From contig CAWELN010000021.1 in the NCBI GenBank assembly GCA_963809795.1, forward strand, positions 1-64,000: 64,000 nt of DNA. The letters run 5' to 3'. The notes beneath the pieces are model-generated. The model was not told where the DNA came from and did no database searches. It was given only the letters and a program-made list of their open reading frames with translations. Position numbers and translations under genes: made by a program. Each line of letters opens with the position of its first letter. The first letter of the stretch is position 1. Source of the stretch: DASUAS01 sp963809795 (GTDB lineage: Bacteria; Actinomycetota; Acidimicrobiia; IMCC26256; DASPTH01). Positions 15,409 through 24,084 of this stretch are shown here, piece after piece.

Positions 15409-16557
15409 GTGCCGGAGGACATCGAGCGGTTCCACATCCGGGTGGACGACTCGACGCTGGAAGACCTCGGGCTCCGGCTGTCGATGACGCGCTTCCCGGA
15501 GCAGATCGACGGCGCGGGCTGGGAGTACGGCACTCCCATCGCCTACGTGCGCGAGCTCGTGACGTACTGGCGCGACGAGTACGACTGGCGCGCCCAGGAG
15601 GCGCGGCTCAACGAGCTCGACCACTTCCGCACCCGCATCGATGGCCAGCAGATCCACTTCGTCCACGCGCGATCCCCGCACGCCGACGCGCTCCCGCTGC
15701 TGATCGTGCACGGCTGGCCCGGCTCGGTCGTGGAGTTCCTCGACGTCATCCCGCGGCTGACGGATCCGGAACTGCACGGCGGTCACGCCGAGGACGCGTT
15801 CCACGTGGTCGCACCTTCGCTGCCGGGGTACGCGTTCTCCGAACCTCCGCGCGTTCCGGGTTGGGACATCCGGCGCGTCGCGCACGCGTTCGTCGAGCTG
15901 ATGAGGCGTCTCGGCTACACGCGCTACGGCGCGCAGGGCGGCGACTGGGGCGCGCAGATCGCGACCAGGCTCGCGGCGCTCGACCCCGAGCACTGCGCCG
16001 CGCTGCACCTCAACATGCCGATCGCCGCTCCGCCGCCGGAGCCGCTTCCGGTCACCGAGGAAGAACAGGCCGGCCTCGCGGCGATGGCGGCGTTCCAGCG
16101 TGACGAAGGCGCGTACGCACAGCTGCAGGGGACGAAACCCGACACGCTGGGCATGGCGCTGAACGACTCGCCCGCCGGCCTCTTGTCGTGGATCGTCGAG
16201 AAGTTCCGCACCTGGAGCGACTGCGACGGCGACCCCGAGAACTGCTTCACCCGTGACCAGGTGATCACGAACGTGATGCTCTACTGGGTGACGCAGACGA
16301 TCGCGTCGTCGGCCCGGCTCTACTGGGAGACCATGCACAGCGGAGCGCTGATGGACCCACCGGAGTTCGTGACCGTTCCGACGGGTGTGGCGCGCTACCC
16401 CAAGGAAGAGGTGCTGCGCTTCCCTCGTTCGTGGGTCGAGCAGCGCTACAACGTCACGCACTGGGCGGTCATGCCGCGTGGAGGGCACTTCGCGGCCATG
16501 GAGCAACCCGAACTGTTCGTCGAGGATCTCCGGACCTTCTTCCGCACCGTGCGCTGA
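15409..16557 (+). CDS. Epoxide hydrolase (microsomal/EPHX1-like family)
   Basis: 382 residues, typical length. The N-terminal EHN region (DIERFHIRVDDSTLEDLGLRL, WEYGTPIAYVRELVTYW) precedes the alpha/beta-hydrolase core. HGWPGS (101-106) forms the oxyanion hole, D179 in GGDWG is the nucleophile that attacks the epoxide, and H360 in PRGGHFAAMEQP is the charge-relay histidine. Two cap-domain tyrosines should activate the epoxide. It hydrolyses epoxides to diols, fitting P450 or monooxygenase products made by neighbours. Confidence 0.92.
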   Translation: MPEDIERFHIRVDDSTLEDLGLRLSMTRFPEQIDGAGWEYGTPIAYVRELVTYWRDEYDWRAQEARLNELDHFRTRIDGQQIHFVHARSPHADALPLLIVHGWPGSVVEFLDVIPRLTDPELHGGHAEDAFHVVAPSLPGYAFSEPPRVPGWDIRRVAHAFVELMRRLGYTRYGAQGGDWGAQIATRLAALDPEHCAALHLNMPIAAPPPEPLPVTEEEQAGLAAMAAFQRDEGAYAQLQGTKPDTLGMALNDSPAGLLSWIVEKFRTWSDCDGDPENCFTRDQVITNVMLYWVTQTIASSARLYWETMHSGALMDPPEFVTVPTGVARYPKEEVLRFPRSWVEQRYNVTHWAVMPRGGHFAAMEQPELFVEDLRTFFRTVR

Positions 16558-16576
16558 ACCGCGCCGGGTCACCGGG

Positions 16577-18226
16577 TCATGCCATCTCGGGTCGTGTCCC
16601 CGGACGCAGGTCGGGAGCGTCGAGCTGCACACCGTCACGACGGATGGGCGTGCCGTTGACGAGCACGTGACGCACTCCCGTCGGCTCTTCGGCGGTGAGA
16701 CGTTCGCCCCCCGCCGGGAAGTCGCGCACCCGCCGCAAGGGTCCGGTGCCGACCGTCTCCGGGTCGAACACGCACACGTCGGCCCACGCGCCCTCCCGCA
16801 GGGAGCCGCGGCGCACGAAGCCGAACAAACCGGCCGGTTCGCCGCTCAGCTTGCGGACGGCGCGCTCGAGCGACATGACGCCGCGTTCGCGGACCCAGGT
16901 GCCGAGCAGGTCGGTCGGCAATGGTGCGTCGCACAACTGCCCGACGTGCGCGCCCGCGTCCGAGAGGCCCAGGGCGACGTGCTCGTGCGTGAGGAGGTCG
17001 CTCACCTCGTCCACGTCGTCGTTGGCGATGTAGATGCGGAAGCGGGTGTCGAGGTCGTCGGCGAGTGCCACCTCGCAGATGACGTCGAGCGGGCTGCAGC
17101 CGCGCTCACGCGCCAGCTCGTCGACCCGCCGGCCCTCCAGCTCGGGGTACCGCGCCGACTCGGAGATCTCGCAGGTCTCCCAGCGCGGTCGCATCGGGAC
17201 CTCCTGGAGATCGGCCGTGGCGCGAGCCCGCCATTCGGGATCGCGGTACGCGGCGATGCGGGCGTCGCGGCCGCGGTCCATGAGCTCGCCGAACACCGAG
17301 CTCACGTTCAGGCTGAACGGGCTCGCCATCGTGAACTGCATGGTCAGCGGCCGGGGCGTGACCTGCGGCCAGACCTGCGCGTCCCGGGCGAGCGAGGCCT
17401 CGTGCAACGCGAGCTGCGGCGCGTGGCGCCGATCGGCGAGCGCGAACAGGGGGTAGGTGAACGGCCGGCCGATGCGCGGCTGCCACTCGTACATGTCGGC
17501 GTAGGTGCACTGCTCTCCCGCGGTGGCCAGCACCACGCCCTTGCCGGTCCGGCCGGCCGCCATGAACAGCGCGGCGACCTCGTCGCGCGCCGCGAACCGG
17601 CTCGGCACCGGCTTCCCGTCGACGCCGCGGTGGGTGTAGGCGAAGCTGGTCGAGAACCCGGCGGCGCCGAACTCGATCGCCTCCCGCACGAGCCGGGCCA
17701 TCTCGTCGATCTCGTCGGCGGTGGCGGCGCGCTCGTACGCGGCGTCACCCATCACGTAGAGCCGCACCGAGCTGTGCCCCACGTACGCGGTGAAGTTGAT
17801 CGCGGTGCCGCGTCGACGGACCAGCTCGAGGTACTCGGGGTGGGTCCGGAAGTCCCACACGATGCCGGCCGCCAGCGTCGCGGCGTCCATGTCCTCGACG
17901 TTCTCGAGCGTGCCGATGATCACGTCGTGGTGCTCGGGGCGGGTCGGCGCGATGGTGAAGCCGCAGTTCCCGGCGACCACGGTGGTGACCCCGTGCGACG
18001 ACGATGGCCTGAGCTGCGGGTCCCAGAACACCTGGGCGTCGTAGTGCGTGTGGATGTCGATGAACCCGGGTGCGACGACGCAGCCCGATGCGTCCAGCTC
18101 CTGGTCGCCGCGCAGGTTCGGTCCGATCTCGCGGATCACACCGTCGGTGAGGGCGACGTCGGCCTCCCGACCCGGTGCGCCGCTCCCGTCGACGACGGTG
18201 CCTCCACGGATGACGAGGTCAGGCAT
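16577..18226 (-). CDS. D-aminoacylase / N-acyl-D-amino-acid deacylase-like amidohydrolase
   Basis: 549 residues of the amidohydrolase-3 family. The N-terminus DLVIRGGTVVDGSG and PGFIDIHTHYDAQVFWDP give the HxH metal site (H59, H61); VTTVVAGNCGFTIAP is the strand that carries the family glycine-cysteine loop; GLSDAGAHVGQLCDA holds the late metal aspartate and histidine; GVRHVLVNGTPI closes the small beta domain. Actinobacterial genomes hold many such paralogues near lipid and amide catabolism genes, and true substrates are mostly unknown. The start at 18226 follows GGGAG; it overlaps the preceding SDR by 8 bases. A GTG one codon earlier is possible. Confidence 0.88.
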   Translation of the reverse strand: MPDLVIRGGTVVDGSGAPGREADVALTDGVIREIGPNLRGDQELDASGCVVAPGFIDIHTHYDAQVFWDPQLRPSSSHGVTTVVAGNCGFTIAPTRPEHHDVIIGTLENVEDMDAATLAAGIVWDFRTHPEYLELVRRRGTAINFTAYVGHSSVRLYVMGDAAYERAATADEIDEMARLVREAIEFGAAGFSTSFAYTHRGVDGKPVPSRFAARDEVAALFMAAGRTGKGVVLATAGEQCTYADMYEWQPRIGRPFTYPLFALADRRHAPQLALHEASLARDAQVWPQVTPRPLTMQFTMASPFSLNVSSVFGELMDRGRDARIAAYRDPEWRARATADLQEVPMRPRWETCEISESARYPELEGRRVDELARERGCSPLDVICEVALADDLDTRFRIYIANDDVDEVSDLLTHEHVALGLSDAGAHVGQLCDAPLPTDLLGTWVRERGVMSLERAVRKLSGEPAGLFGFVRRGSLREGAWADVCVFDPETVGTGPLRRVRDFPAGGERLTAEEPTGVRHVLVNGTPIRRDGVQLDAPDLRPGTRPEMA

Positions 18227-19007
18227 CACCGTCTCCCTTCAGGTTCATGAGGTCGCGGAGCTGGCTCACCGGCGGCCCGGCCGTCGTCCCACCATCGACG
18301 GGGAGCACGATGCCGGTGACCTGCGCGGCGCGGTCGCTCGCCAGGTAGAGCACCGCGTTGGCGACGTCGATCGGGTCGCCGTGCCGCTGGAGCGGCTGGG
18401 TCAACTGGATCACGGGGCCCATGTCGTAGTTGCTGATCGCGGTGGCGATGTGACCGGGCGCGATGCAGTTGACCCTGATCCCGTGGTCGGCGAGGTCGAC
18501 GGCTGCGGATCGGCTGTACTGCACGACGGCGGCCTTCGACACGCGGTAGATGATCGGCCCTGCGCCCCCACTGAGCGCGGCGATCGACGAGGTGTTGATG
18601 ATGGAACCGCCGCCGTGCTCCGCCATGTGACGTGCCGCGAGCTGCGTGCCGACCATGACGCCGAAGAGGTTGACGCCCATCACCCGGTGGAAGTCGCGCA
18701 GGTCGTTGTCGAGGATGCGACGGAACGAGCTCGGGATGCCGGCGTTGTTGAACATGACGTCGAGACCGCCGAAGTGCCCGACGGTGAAGTCGACGAGCGC
18801 CTGCACGTCGTCGGCGTCGGAGACGTCGGTGCGCTGGAACGCGGCCGCACCGCCGAGGCTGGCCGACAGCTCCTCGCCGTGCTCGGTGTCGACGTCGGCG
18901 ACGACGACCTGCGCGCCCTCCTCGACGAACAGCTCGGCGGTCGCACGGCCGATCCCACTCGCACCCCCGGTGACGATCGCCACCTTGCCCGACAGCTCCT
19001 GGCCCAT
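18219..19007 (-). CDS. SDR-family oxidoreductase
   Basis: 262 residues. TGGASGIG is the cofactor loop, VADVD (Asp after the second strand) points to NAD(H), NNAG, the serine in NTSSIAAL and Y-RVS-K form the catalytic set, and RVNCIAPGHIATAI is the PG motif loop. The ATG at 19007 has GAGGAG 8 bases upstream and overlaps no other start; the AKR stop is 2 bases away. It sits in a minus-strand operon running from the TetR gene (22702) to the D-aminoacylase gene. Confidence 0.9.
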   Translation of the reverse strand: MGQELSGKVAIVTGGASGIGRATAELFVEEGAQVVVADVDTEHGEELSASLGGAAAFQRTDVSDADDVQALVDFTVGHFGGLDVMFNNAGIPSSFRRILDNDLRDFHRVMGVNLFGVMVGTQLAARHMAEHGGGSIINTSSIAALSGGAGPIIYRVSKAAVVQYSRSAAVDLADHGIRVNCIAPGHIATAISNYDMGPVIQLTQPLQRHGDPIDVANAVLYLASDRAAQVTGIVLPVDGGTTAGPPVSQLRDLMNLKGDGDA

Positions 19008-19009
19008 GA

Positions 19010-20011
19010 TCAGGTCTCCTCGATCCACTCGTCGACGCACGTGTTCACCCCGTGTCGAGCGAAGACGGCGTCGATCTCCGCGAGGTCGGCGTCGTCGATC
19101 GTCCAGCCCAGGGCGCCGACGTCGTCCTCCACCTCGGCGATGGTGCGGCAGCCCACGAGCGACGTGCTCACTCCCGGACGTGACGTCGTCCAGCGGAGCG
19201 CGAGCTGCGGCAGGCTCCGGCCGTACCTCGCCGCGATCGCCTTCAGGTCGTCGGCCGCGGCGACGTTCCCCGGTACCGACCCAGGGCCGAAGAGGTGCCG
19301 GAACAGCGGCGCCATCACGCCCCACTTGTCGGACTTCGACCGCCAATCGTCGGGCGCGAACTCGACGCCCGCAGGCAGCGTGCCCGAGAGCAGGCCGTAG
19401 GCGAGCGCGCCGTAGACCATGAATCCGATGCCCTGCTCCTCGCAGTAGGGCAGCACGTCGTGCTCCATGCGTCGGTCGAACAGGCTCAACCCGTACTGCG
19501 CCACGTCGACCCGCCGGGTCTTCTCGCAGGCCGCGATCTCGTCGCGGGTGAAGTTCGAGACGCCGACGAAACGCGCCTTGCCGTCGCGCACGACGTCGTC
19601 GAGGGCGAGCATGGTCTCCTCGAACGGCACCGAACGGTCGGGCCAGTGCACGAGGTACACGTCGACGTGGTCGGTCCCGAGGTTCTGCAGGCTCGTGTCG
19701 ATCGCGGCGCGGACGCGTTGGGCGCGACTGTCACGGAAGTTGGGCCGGTCCGTGTACCCGACGCCGAATTTGGTGACCAGGATCACGTCGTCCCGGCGGG
19801 CCCCGAGCGCCCGGCCCAGCGCCTGCTCCGACGCTCCGCTGCCGTACGCGGCGGCGGTGTCGAAGCAGTTGATGCCGAGGTCGATCGCCCGGGCCACCGC
19901 CCGGGCGAAATCGGTCTCCTCGATGCTCCCGTAGCCGCCGCCGATCTCCTGGCACCCGAAGCCGATGGCCGAGACCTCGAGTCCCGTCGCTCCGAACGGT
20001 CGATGCTCCAT
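19010..20011 (-). CDS. Aldo/keto reductase
   Basis: 333 residues of the AKR (beta/alpha)8 family. The catalytic tetrad is visible as D51 and Y56 (FDTAAAYG), K81 (VTKFG) and H122 (LVHWPD). PQLALRWTTSRPGVSTSLVGCRTIAEVEDDV is the NADPH-binding end. It reduces carbonyls to alcohols or the reverse. GGGGGAC precedes the ATG at 20011 (a GTG lies one codon earlier). It lies between the SDR and a P450 in the same direction. Confidence 0.92.
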   Translation of the reverse strand: MEHRPFGATGLEVSAIGFGCQEIGGGYGSIEETDFARAVARAIDLGINCFDTAAAYGSGASEQALGRALGARRDDVILVTKFGVGYTDRPNFRDSRAQRVRAAIDTSLQNLGTDHVDVYLVHWPDRSVPFEETMLALDDVVRDGKARFVGVSNFTRDEIAACEKTRRVDVAQYGLSLFDRRMEHDVLPYCEEQGIGFMVYGALAYGLLSGTLPAGVEFAPDDWRSKSDKWGVMAPLFRHLFGPGSVPGNVAAADDLKAIAARYGRSLPQLALRWTTSRPGVSTSLVGCRTIAEVEDDVGALGWTIDDADLAEIDAVFARHGVNTCVDEWIEET

Positions 20012-20038
20012 CACGTCCCCCAGATCGCGCGTCGCGGG

Positions 20039-21283
20039 CTACGCGAGGCGCCAGCGGACCGGTAGGTGCTTGATCCCGCCGTTCACCGCCGAGTTGAGTC
20101 GTTCCGGCGGGCCCGCCACCTCGAACGACTCCAGTCGGTCCAGCAGGTGCCGGAACACGGTCTCCATCTCGAGGCGCGCGAGGTGTGCGCCCATGCAGAA
20201 GTGCTCGGCGAACCCGAAGGAGAGCTGCGGGTTCGGGCGGCGGTCGATGCGGAACCCGAACGGGTCGTCGAACACCTCCTCGTCGCGGTTGGCGGACGCG
20301 AAGAACAGCGCCACGTGCTCCCCCTCCCGGATCTTCACCCCGCGCACCTCGGAGTCCTCGGTGGCCATGCGGGTGAAGTGGATGATCGGGCTCACGAAGC
20401 GCAGGATCTCCTCGACCGCGTCGGGGAGCAGCTCAGGCTGGTCGAGGAGCCGCTTCCACTCACCGCGGTGCTCGGAGAACGCGAGCAGCCCGCCGCTGAT
20501 CGCGTTCCTCGTGGTCTCGTTGCCGGCTTCGACGACCAGCTCACAGTACGAGAGCAGCTGCACCTCGGTGAGCGGCTTGCCGTCGATCTCCGCGTCGAGC
20601 AGCTCGCTGACCAGGTCGTCGCCCGGTGCGCGCCGCCGTCGCTCGATCAGGTCGCCCAGGTACGCGTGCAGCTCGCCGCGCGCGCGGCGGATCGTCTGAC
20701 CCGGCGTCTCGCCCGGACGCCGGAACTCGGGATCGTCCTTGCCGATCACCTCGTTGGTCCACCGGAACAGCAGCGCCCGGTCGGAATCGGGCACGCCGAG
20801 GAGCCAGGCGATCACCGCGATCGGGAGCGGCGCGGCGACGCGCGCCACGAAGTCGAATTCCTCGGTGCCGTCGGTCACCGCCGCCTCGTCGAGCACCTCG
20901 GCCGCGATGCGGTCGATCTCGTCCTGTCGCGACCGGATCGCGCGGGGCGTCAGGCGGCGCATCCCGACCCGCCGGAGTGGGCCGTGGCGCGGCGGATCGA
21001 GCGTGACGACCATCTCCGTGGGCTGCGCGGGCGCGCCGATCCGCCCGAGGATGAGGCCATGCTCGTTCGAGAAGCGCACCGGCTGCGCGGTGATGTCGGT
21101 GATGTCGGCGTGCTTGGTGATCGCCCAGAACGGTTGGTAGCCGGGCGGCTCGAAGAACGCGACCGGTGCCTCGGCCCGCAGGTGCGTCCACACCTCGTGC
21201 GGATAGCCGCGGTGCGCGAACCGCTCGGGATCGACGAGGTCGAGGGGGTCGATGCCGGCGGGCGGCGCGGGGTGCGACGACAT
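20039..21283 (-). CDS. Cytochrome P450
   Basis: 414 residues, soluble bacterial class. The I-helix has AGNETT (253-258), the ExxR motif is E292-R295, and the heme loop FGFAEHFCMG has the thiolate C363. It hydroxylates a hydrophobic substrate with electrons from a ferredoxin. The ATG at 21283 overlaps the stop of the alpha/beta hydrolase gene by ATGA, so translation is coupled. The acid-alcohol pair in the I-helix (E257/T258) is the usual E/D-T. No ferredoxin or reductase is in this operon. Confidence 0.93.
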   Translation of the reverse strand: MSSHPAPPAGIDPLDLVDPERFAHRGYPHEVWTHLRAEAPVAFFEPPGYQPFWAITKHADITDITAQPVRFSNEHGLILGRIGAPAQPTEMVVTLDPPRHGPLRRVGMRRLTPRAIRSRQDEIDRIAAEVLDEAAVTDGTEEFDFVARVAAPLPIAVIAWLLGVPDSDRALLFRWTNEVIGKDDPEFRRPGETPGQTIRRARGELHAYLGDLIERRRRAPGDDLVSELLDAEIDGKPLTEVQLLSYCELVVEAGNETTRNAISGGLLAFSEHRGEWKRLLDQPELLPDAVEEILRFVSPIIHFTRMATEDSEVRGVKIREGEHVALFFASANRDEEVFDDPFGFRIDRRPNPQLSFGFAEHFCMGAHLARLEMETVFRHLLDRLESFEVAGPPERLNSAVNGGIKHLPVRWRLA

Positions 21284-22014
21284 CACGCGGCCGCGATCTG
21301 CAGCAACGCCTCGGTGACCGCCGCGGGCTCCGTGATCATGAGGTCGTGACCGGTGTCGATCTCCCACAGGCGGCCGTCGGCGCGTGCCTTCTCCATGAGC
21401 TCGGGGTCGCGGGTGGCCAGCGTCGACGTGCAGACGATGTGGTACTGCGGGAGCGCGGCGAACGCCGACTGGTTCGTCAACCGCAACGGCTGCTCGAAGC
21501 ACTTCCACGGGTGGCCGGTCAAGCGGTCCGCCATCCACGCCACGTCGTCGGGATCGGTCACGCCGTAGAACAGGCCCGCCTCGGGCGACGGCAGCAGCAC
21601 CAGCTCCACGCCGTCGACGACTGCGCCCAGGGGACGGGTCGACTCGATGATCGGGCCGGCGACGTCGACGAGCGACTGCCCGTTCTCGGGGTTCGCGGCG
21701 TCGAGGTACACCACGCGGCCGATGCGGTCGGCGGCGCGGTCCGCGGCGCCGGTGATCACCATGCCCCCGTAGCTGTGCCCGACCAGGATCACGTCGTGGA
21801 GATCCTCGTAGTGGAGCACCGCCACGACGTCGCGGACGTGCAGATCGAGGTCGATGTCGGGACTCAGCAGGTTGGACCGCTCCCCGAGCCCGCTCAGCGT
21901 CGGCGTGTACACCTCGTGGCCGGACGATCGCAGGAGCCGCGCCACCCGCTGGTAGCACCAGCCACCGTGTCCACCACCGTGCACGAGTACGTAGGTCGCC
22001 ATCGGCTGCTCCAA
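21283..22014 (-). CDS. Alpha/beta hydrolase (salicylate-esterase/hydroxynitrile-lyase-like)
   Basis: 243 residues. YVLVHGGGHGGWCY (8-21) and GHSYGG with S81, plus DTGHDLMITEP with H223, match the plant MES/HNL-like branch of the fold that is common in actinobacteria. The likely activity is ester hydrolysis. It lies 16 bases after the TetR gene and is translationally coupled to the P450 downstream. Confidence 0.9.
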   Translation of the reverse strand: MEQPMATYVLVHGGGHGGWCYQRVARLLRSSGHEVYTPTLSGLGERSNLLSPDIDLDLHVRDVVAVLHYEDLHDVILVGHSYGGMVITGAADRAADRIGRVVYLDAANPENGQSLVDVAGPIIESTRPLGAVVDGVELVLLPSPEAGLFYGVTDPDDVAWMADRLTGHPWKCFEQPLRLTNQSAFAALPQYHIVCTSTLATRDPELMEKARADGRLWEIDTGHDLMITEPAAVTEALLQIAAA

Positions 22015-22030
22015 GGGTCAGGGGAGGCGG

Positions 22031-22702
22031 TCAGGGGAACGTGGGCCAGGTCACCTGCGCGGCCTCGGCGCGCTCGAGCGCCTGGCGCGAGGCAGCCGAG
22101 ACGGGAGCCTCCAGGAAGCCGACGGTGCCGTCGACGAGATCACCGAGCGCGACCGCGAACGGCAGGAGCACCTGGCCGGCCGAGCGGGCCCGTTCGCGGT
22201 CGGCGGCGGCGTGCGTGATCAGCACGTTGGCCTGCGCGATCCGGTGCGTGCGGAGCGGCTCGGGGATGTGGTCCAGGAACACCGCCAAGCGATGGTGGTA
22301 CGTCCTGATGGGGGCGAGGAAGATGTCGGGGAGCTGCTCGAACACGTCGCGGCGCCCGTACTGGTACACCATGGCGACGAAGCTCATGTAGTTGCTGCCG
22401 TCGAGCTCGCTCTGCTCCAGCAGCGGACGGATCGCGCACTCCACCGACGAGCGCAGGTCGTCGGGGTGGCGCTCGGCGATCAGGAACGCACCGCGCTCGT
22501 TCAGCCACGGCAGGCGGTACTCGAACACCGCGAGGAGGAGCCGCTCCTTGGAGCCGAAGTGGTACTGCACCGCCGAGTTGTTGCCGTTCCCGGCGGCCGT
22601 GCCGATCTGGCGCAGGGACACGCCGTCGATGCCGCGCTCCGCGAACAGGCGCTCGGCGGCGAGGACGATCTGCTCCTTGGTCGACGGCGCGATCACCGAC
22701 AT
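22031..22702 (-). CDS. TetR-family transcriptional regulator
   Basis: 223 residues from the ATG at 22702. Residues ~8-55 are the TetR DNA-binding domain (KEQIVLAAERLFAERGIDGVSLRQIGTAAG, then VQYHFGSKERLL). The C-terminal ligand domain is not assigned. It is divergent from a P450-ACAD-ACAD operon and heads the hydrolase-P450-AKR-SDR-aminoacylase operon. The two promoters overlap in 22710-22750, so it probably represses both directions and itself in response to a pathway compound. Confidence 0.9.
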   Translation of the reverse strand: MSVIAPSTKEQIVLAAERLFAERGIDGVSLRQIGTAAGNGNNSAVQYHFGSKERLLLAVFEYRLPWLNERGAFLIAERHPDDLRSSVECAIRPLLEQSELDGSNYMSFVAMVYQYGRRDVFEQLPDIFLAPIRTYHHRLAVFLDHIPEPLRTHRIAQANVLITHAAADRERARSAGQVLLPFAVALGDLVDGTVGFLEAPVSAASRQALERAEAAQVTWPTFP

Positions 22703-22709
22703 GGCCCGG

Positions 22710-22738
22710 ATCTCACCACGCTGGACAGTCAGAGTCAA
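22710..22738 (-). promoter_or_regulatory. Promoter of the TetR operon: TTGACT - 17 bp - TGAGAT
   Basis: On the minus strand TTGACT (22738-22733) and TGAGAT (22715-22710) are 17 bases apart, the ideal spacing. The -10 ends 7 bases before the ATG at 22702, so the mRNA would be leaderless. Confidence 0.6.
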
Positions 22739-22750
22739 CCGACTTAGATT
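22722..22750 (+). promoter_or_regulatory. Promoter of the P450-ACAD operon: TGGACA - 17 bp - TAGATT
   Basis: TGGACA (22722-22727) and TAGATT (22745-22750) are 17 bases apart. They overlap the divergent TetR promoter almost completely, so one bound regulator could block both. The transcript would have a leader of about 40 bases carrying the ribosome site before 22798. Confidence 0.6.
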
Positions 22751-22797
22751 TGAGACACTCCAGCAACCGACCTCGAACCGCACCGATGGGGGGCTCC

Positions 22798-24081
22798 GTG
22801 ACCGTTGACCATGGTGGGGCGAGCTCGGTCGAGACCGCACCGCGGGCCTGCCCCGTGGTGGACTTCGACCTCTTCGACGCCGCCACGCGCGACGCATCCG
22901 ACGCGGCGTTGCAGTCCGTGCGCGACACCGGGTGCCCGGTGGTCTGGACGGAGCAGAACGGCGGCCACTGGATCGTCAGCAACTACGAGCTGGTCGCGGC
23001 GGCGTTCCGTGACTGGGAGCGGTTCTCCTCGGAGCGGATCCACCCCGAGCAGAACGCGATCGCGTTCAACAACAGCAAGCTCCCACCGTGCCTCCCGGAG
23101 GAGAGCGACCCGCCCCGGTGGTACGGCTACCGGCGTGCGCTGGCGGTGATCCTCTCGCCGCAGGCATCGGAGCGACTGCGCGGACGCGCCCGCTTCTGGA
23201 CCAAGCACTACCTCGACCAGGTCGTGGCGCGGGGCGAGTGCGACTTCGTCCACGACCTGACCTGCCCGGTGCCCGCGGCGGTCACGCTGGAGTGGCTCGG
23301 TTACCCGCGCGAGGACTGGCAGATGTTCTCCGACGCGTTCCACGGCGTCTCCGCGTACCCGGCCGGCTCGCCCGAGCACCGGAAGGCGTCCGAGGCGTAC
23401 GGCCCGGTGCTGAGCCGGATCGCCGAAGAGCTGCGGGACCGGATCGCGTCGCCGCGCGACGACGCACTGACCGCGATCGCGCACCACGAGGTCGACGGCG
23501 AACGGCTGCCCGAGGACATCGCGCAGTCGATCACGTTCCTGACGACGGTCGGCGGCATCGACACCACCACGTCGCTCACCGGCGCTGCGCTGTTGCACCT
23601 CGCGCAGCACCCCGCCGATCGGCGACGACTGATCGACGAGCCCGACCTGTTGCCCATGGCCACCGAGGAGTTCCTCCGCTTCTATCCGCCGGCGCGCGCC
23701 CACAAGCGGATCGTGGCCGCCGACACCGAGTTCGGTGGGGTCCAGATGAAGCAGGGGGAGGCCGTGCTGCTGAGCGAAGTGGCCGCCGGACGCGACGACG
23801 CGGAGTTCCCGGACGCCGGCCAGTTCGTGATCGACCGGAACCCGAACCGTCACGTGTCCTTCGGCGTCGGCATCCACCGGTGCCCCGGATCGCACCTGGC
23901 GCGGATCGTGTTCTCGGAGACGATCACGGCGGTGCTCGAGCGCATGCCCGACTACGAGATCGCGCTCGACCGGGTGGAGGAGTATCCCGACTGGGCGATG
24001 GTGGGCGGGTGGTCCCGCATCCCCGCCACCTTCACGCCGAGCGCACCCACGCCGAGCGCACCCACGCCGAGCGCACCGTAG
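22798..24081 (+). CDS. Cytochrome P450
   Basis: 427 residues from the GTG at 22798, chosen because GGGGGG lies 5 bases upstream; an in-frame ATG at 22786 has no ribosome site. The I-helix motif is GGIDTT (252-257), where the usual A/G-G-x-E/D-T-T pattern is kept with D256... T257; E291-R294 is ExxR; the heme loop FGVGIHRCPG has C362. The C-terminus ends in three TPSAP repeats. It is the first gene of an operon with two acyl-CoA dehydrogenases, an arrangement resembling sterol or terpenoid side-chain oxidation (P450 plus paired FadE subunits). Confidence 0.92.
   Translation: MTVDHGGASSVETAPRACPVVDFDLFDAATRDASDAALQSVRDTGCPVVWTEQNGGHWIVSNYELVAAAFRDWERFSSERIHPEQNAIAFNNSKLPPCLPEESDPPRWYGYRRALAVILSPQASERLRGRARFWTKHYLDQVVARGECDFVHDLTCPVPAAVTLEWLGYPREDWQMFSDAFHGVSAYPAGSPEHRKASEAYGPVLSRIAEELRDRIASPRDDALTAIAHHEVDGERLPEDIAQSITFLTTVGGIDTTTSLTGAALLHLAQHPADRRRLIDEPDLLPMATEEFLRFYPPARAHKRIVAADTEFGGVQMKQGEAVLLSEVAAGRDDAEFPDAGQFVIDRNPNRHVSFGVGIHRCPGSHLARIVFSETITAVLERMPDYEIALDRVEEYPDWAMVGGWSRIPATFTPSAPTPSAPTPSAP
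24034..24077 (+). repeat. Three tandem 15-bp units encoding TPSAP
   Basis: ACGCCGAGCGCACCC is repeated at 24034, 24049 and 24064 (last copy one or two bases short). It encodes the last residues of the P450 as TPSAP three times, just before the stop. Copy number is likely to vary between strains. Confidence 0.9.
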
Positions 24082-24084
24082 GCA

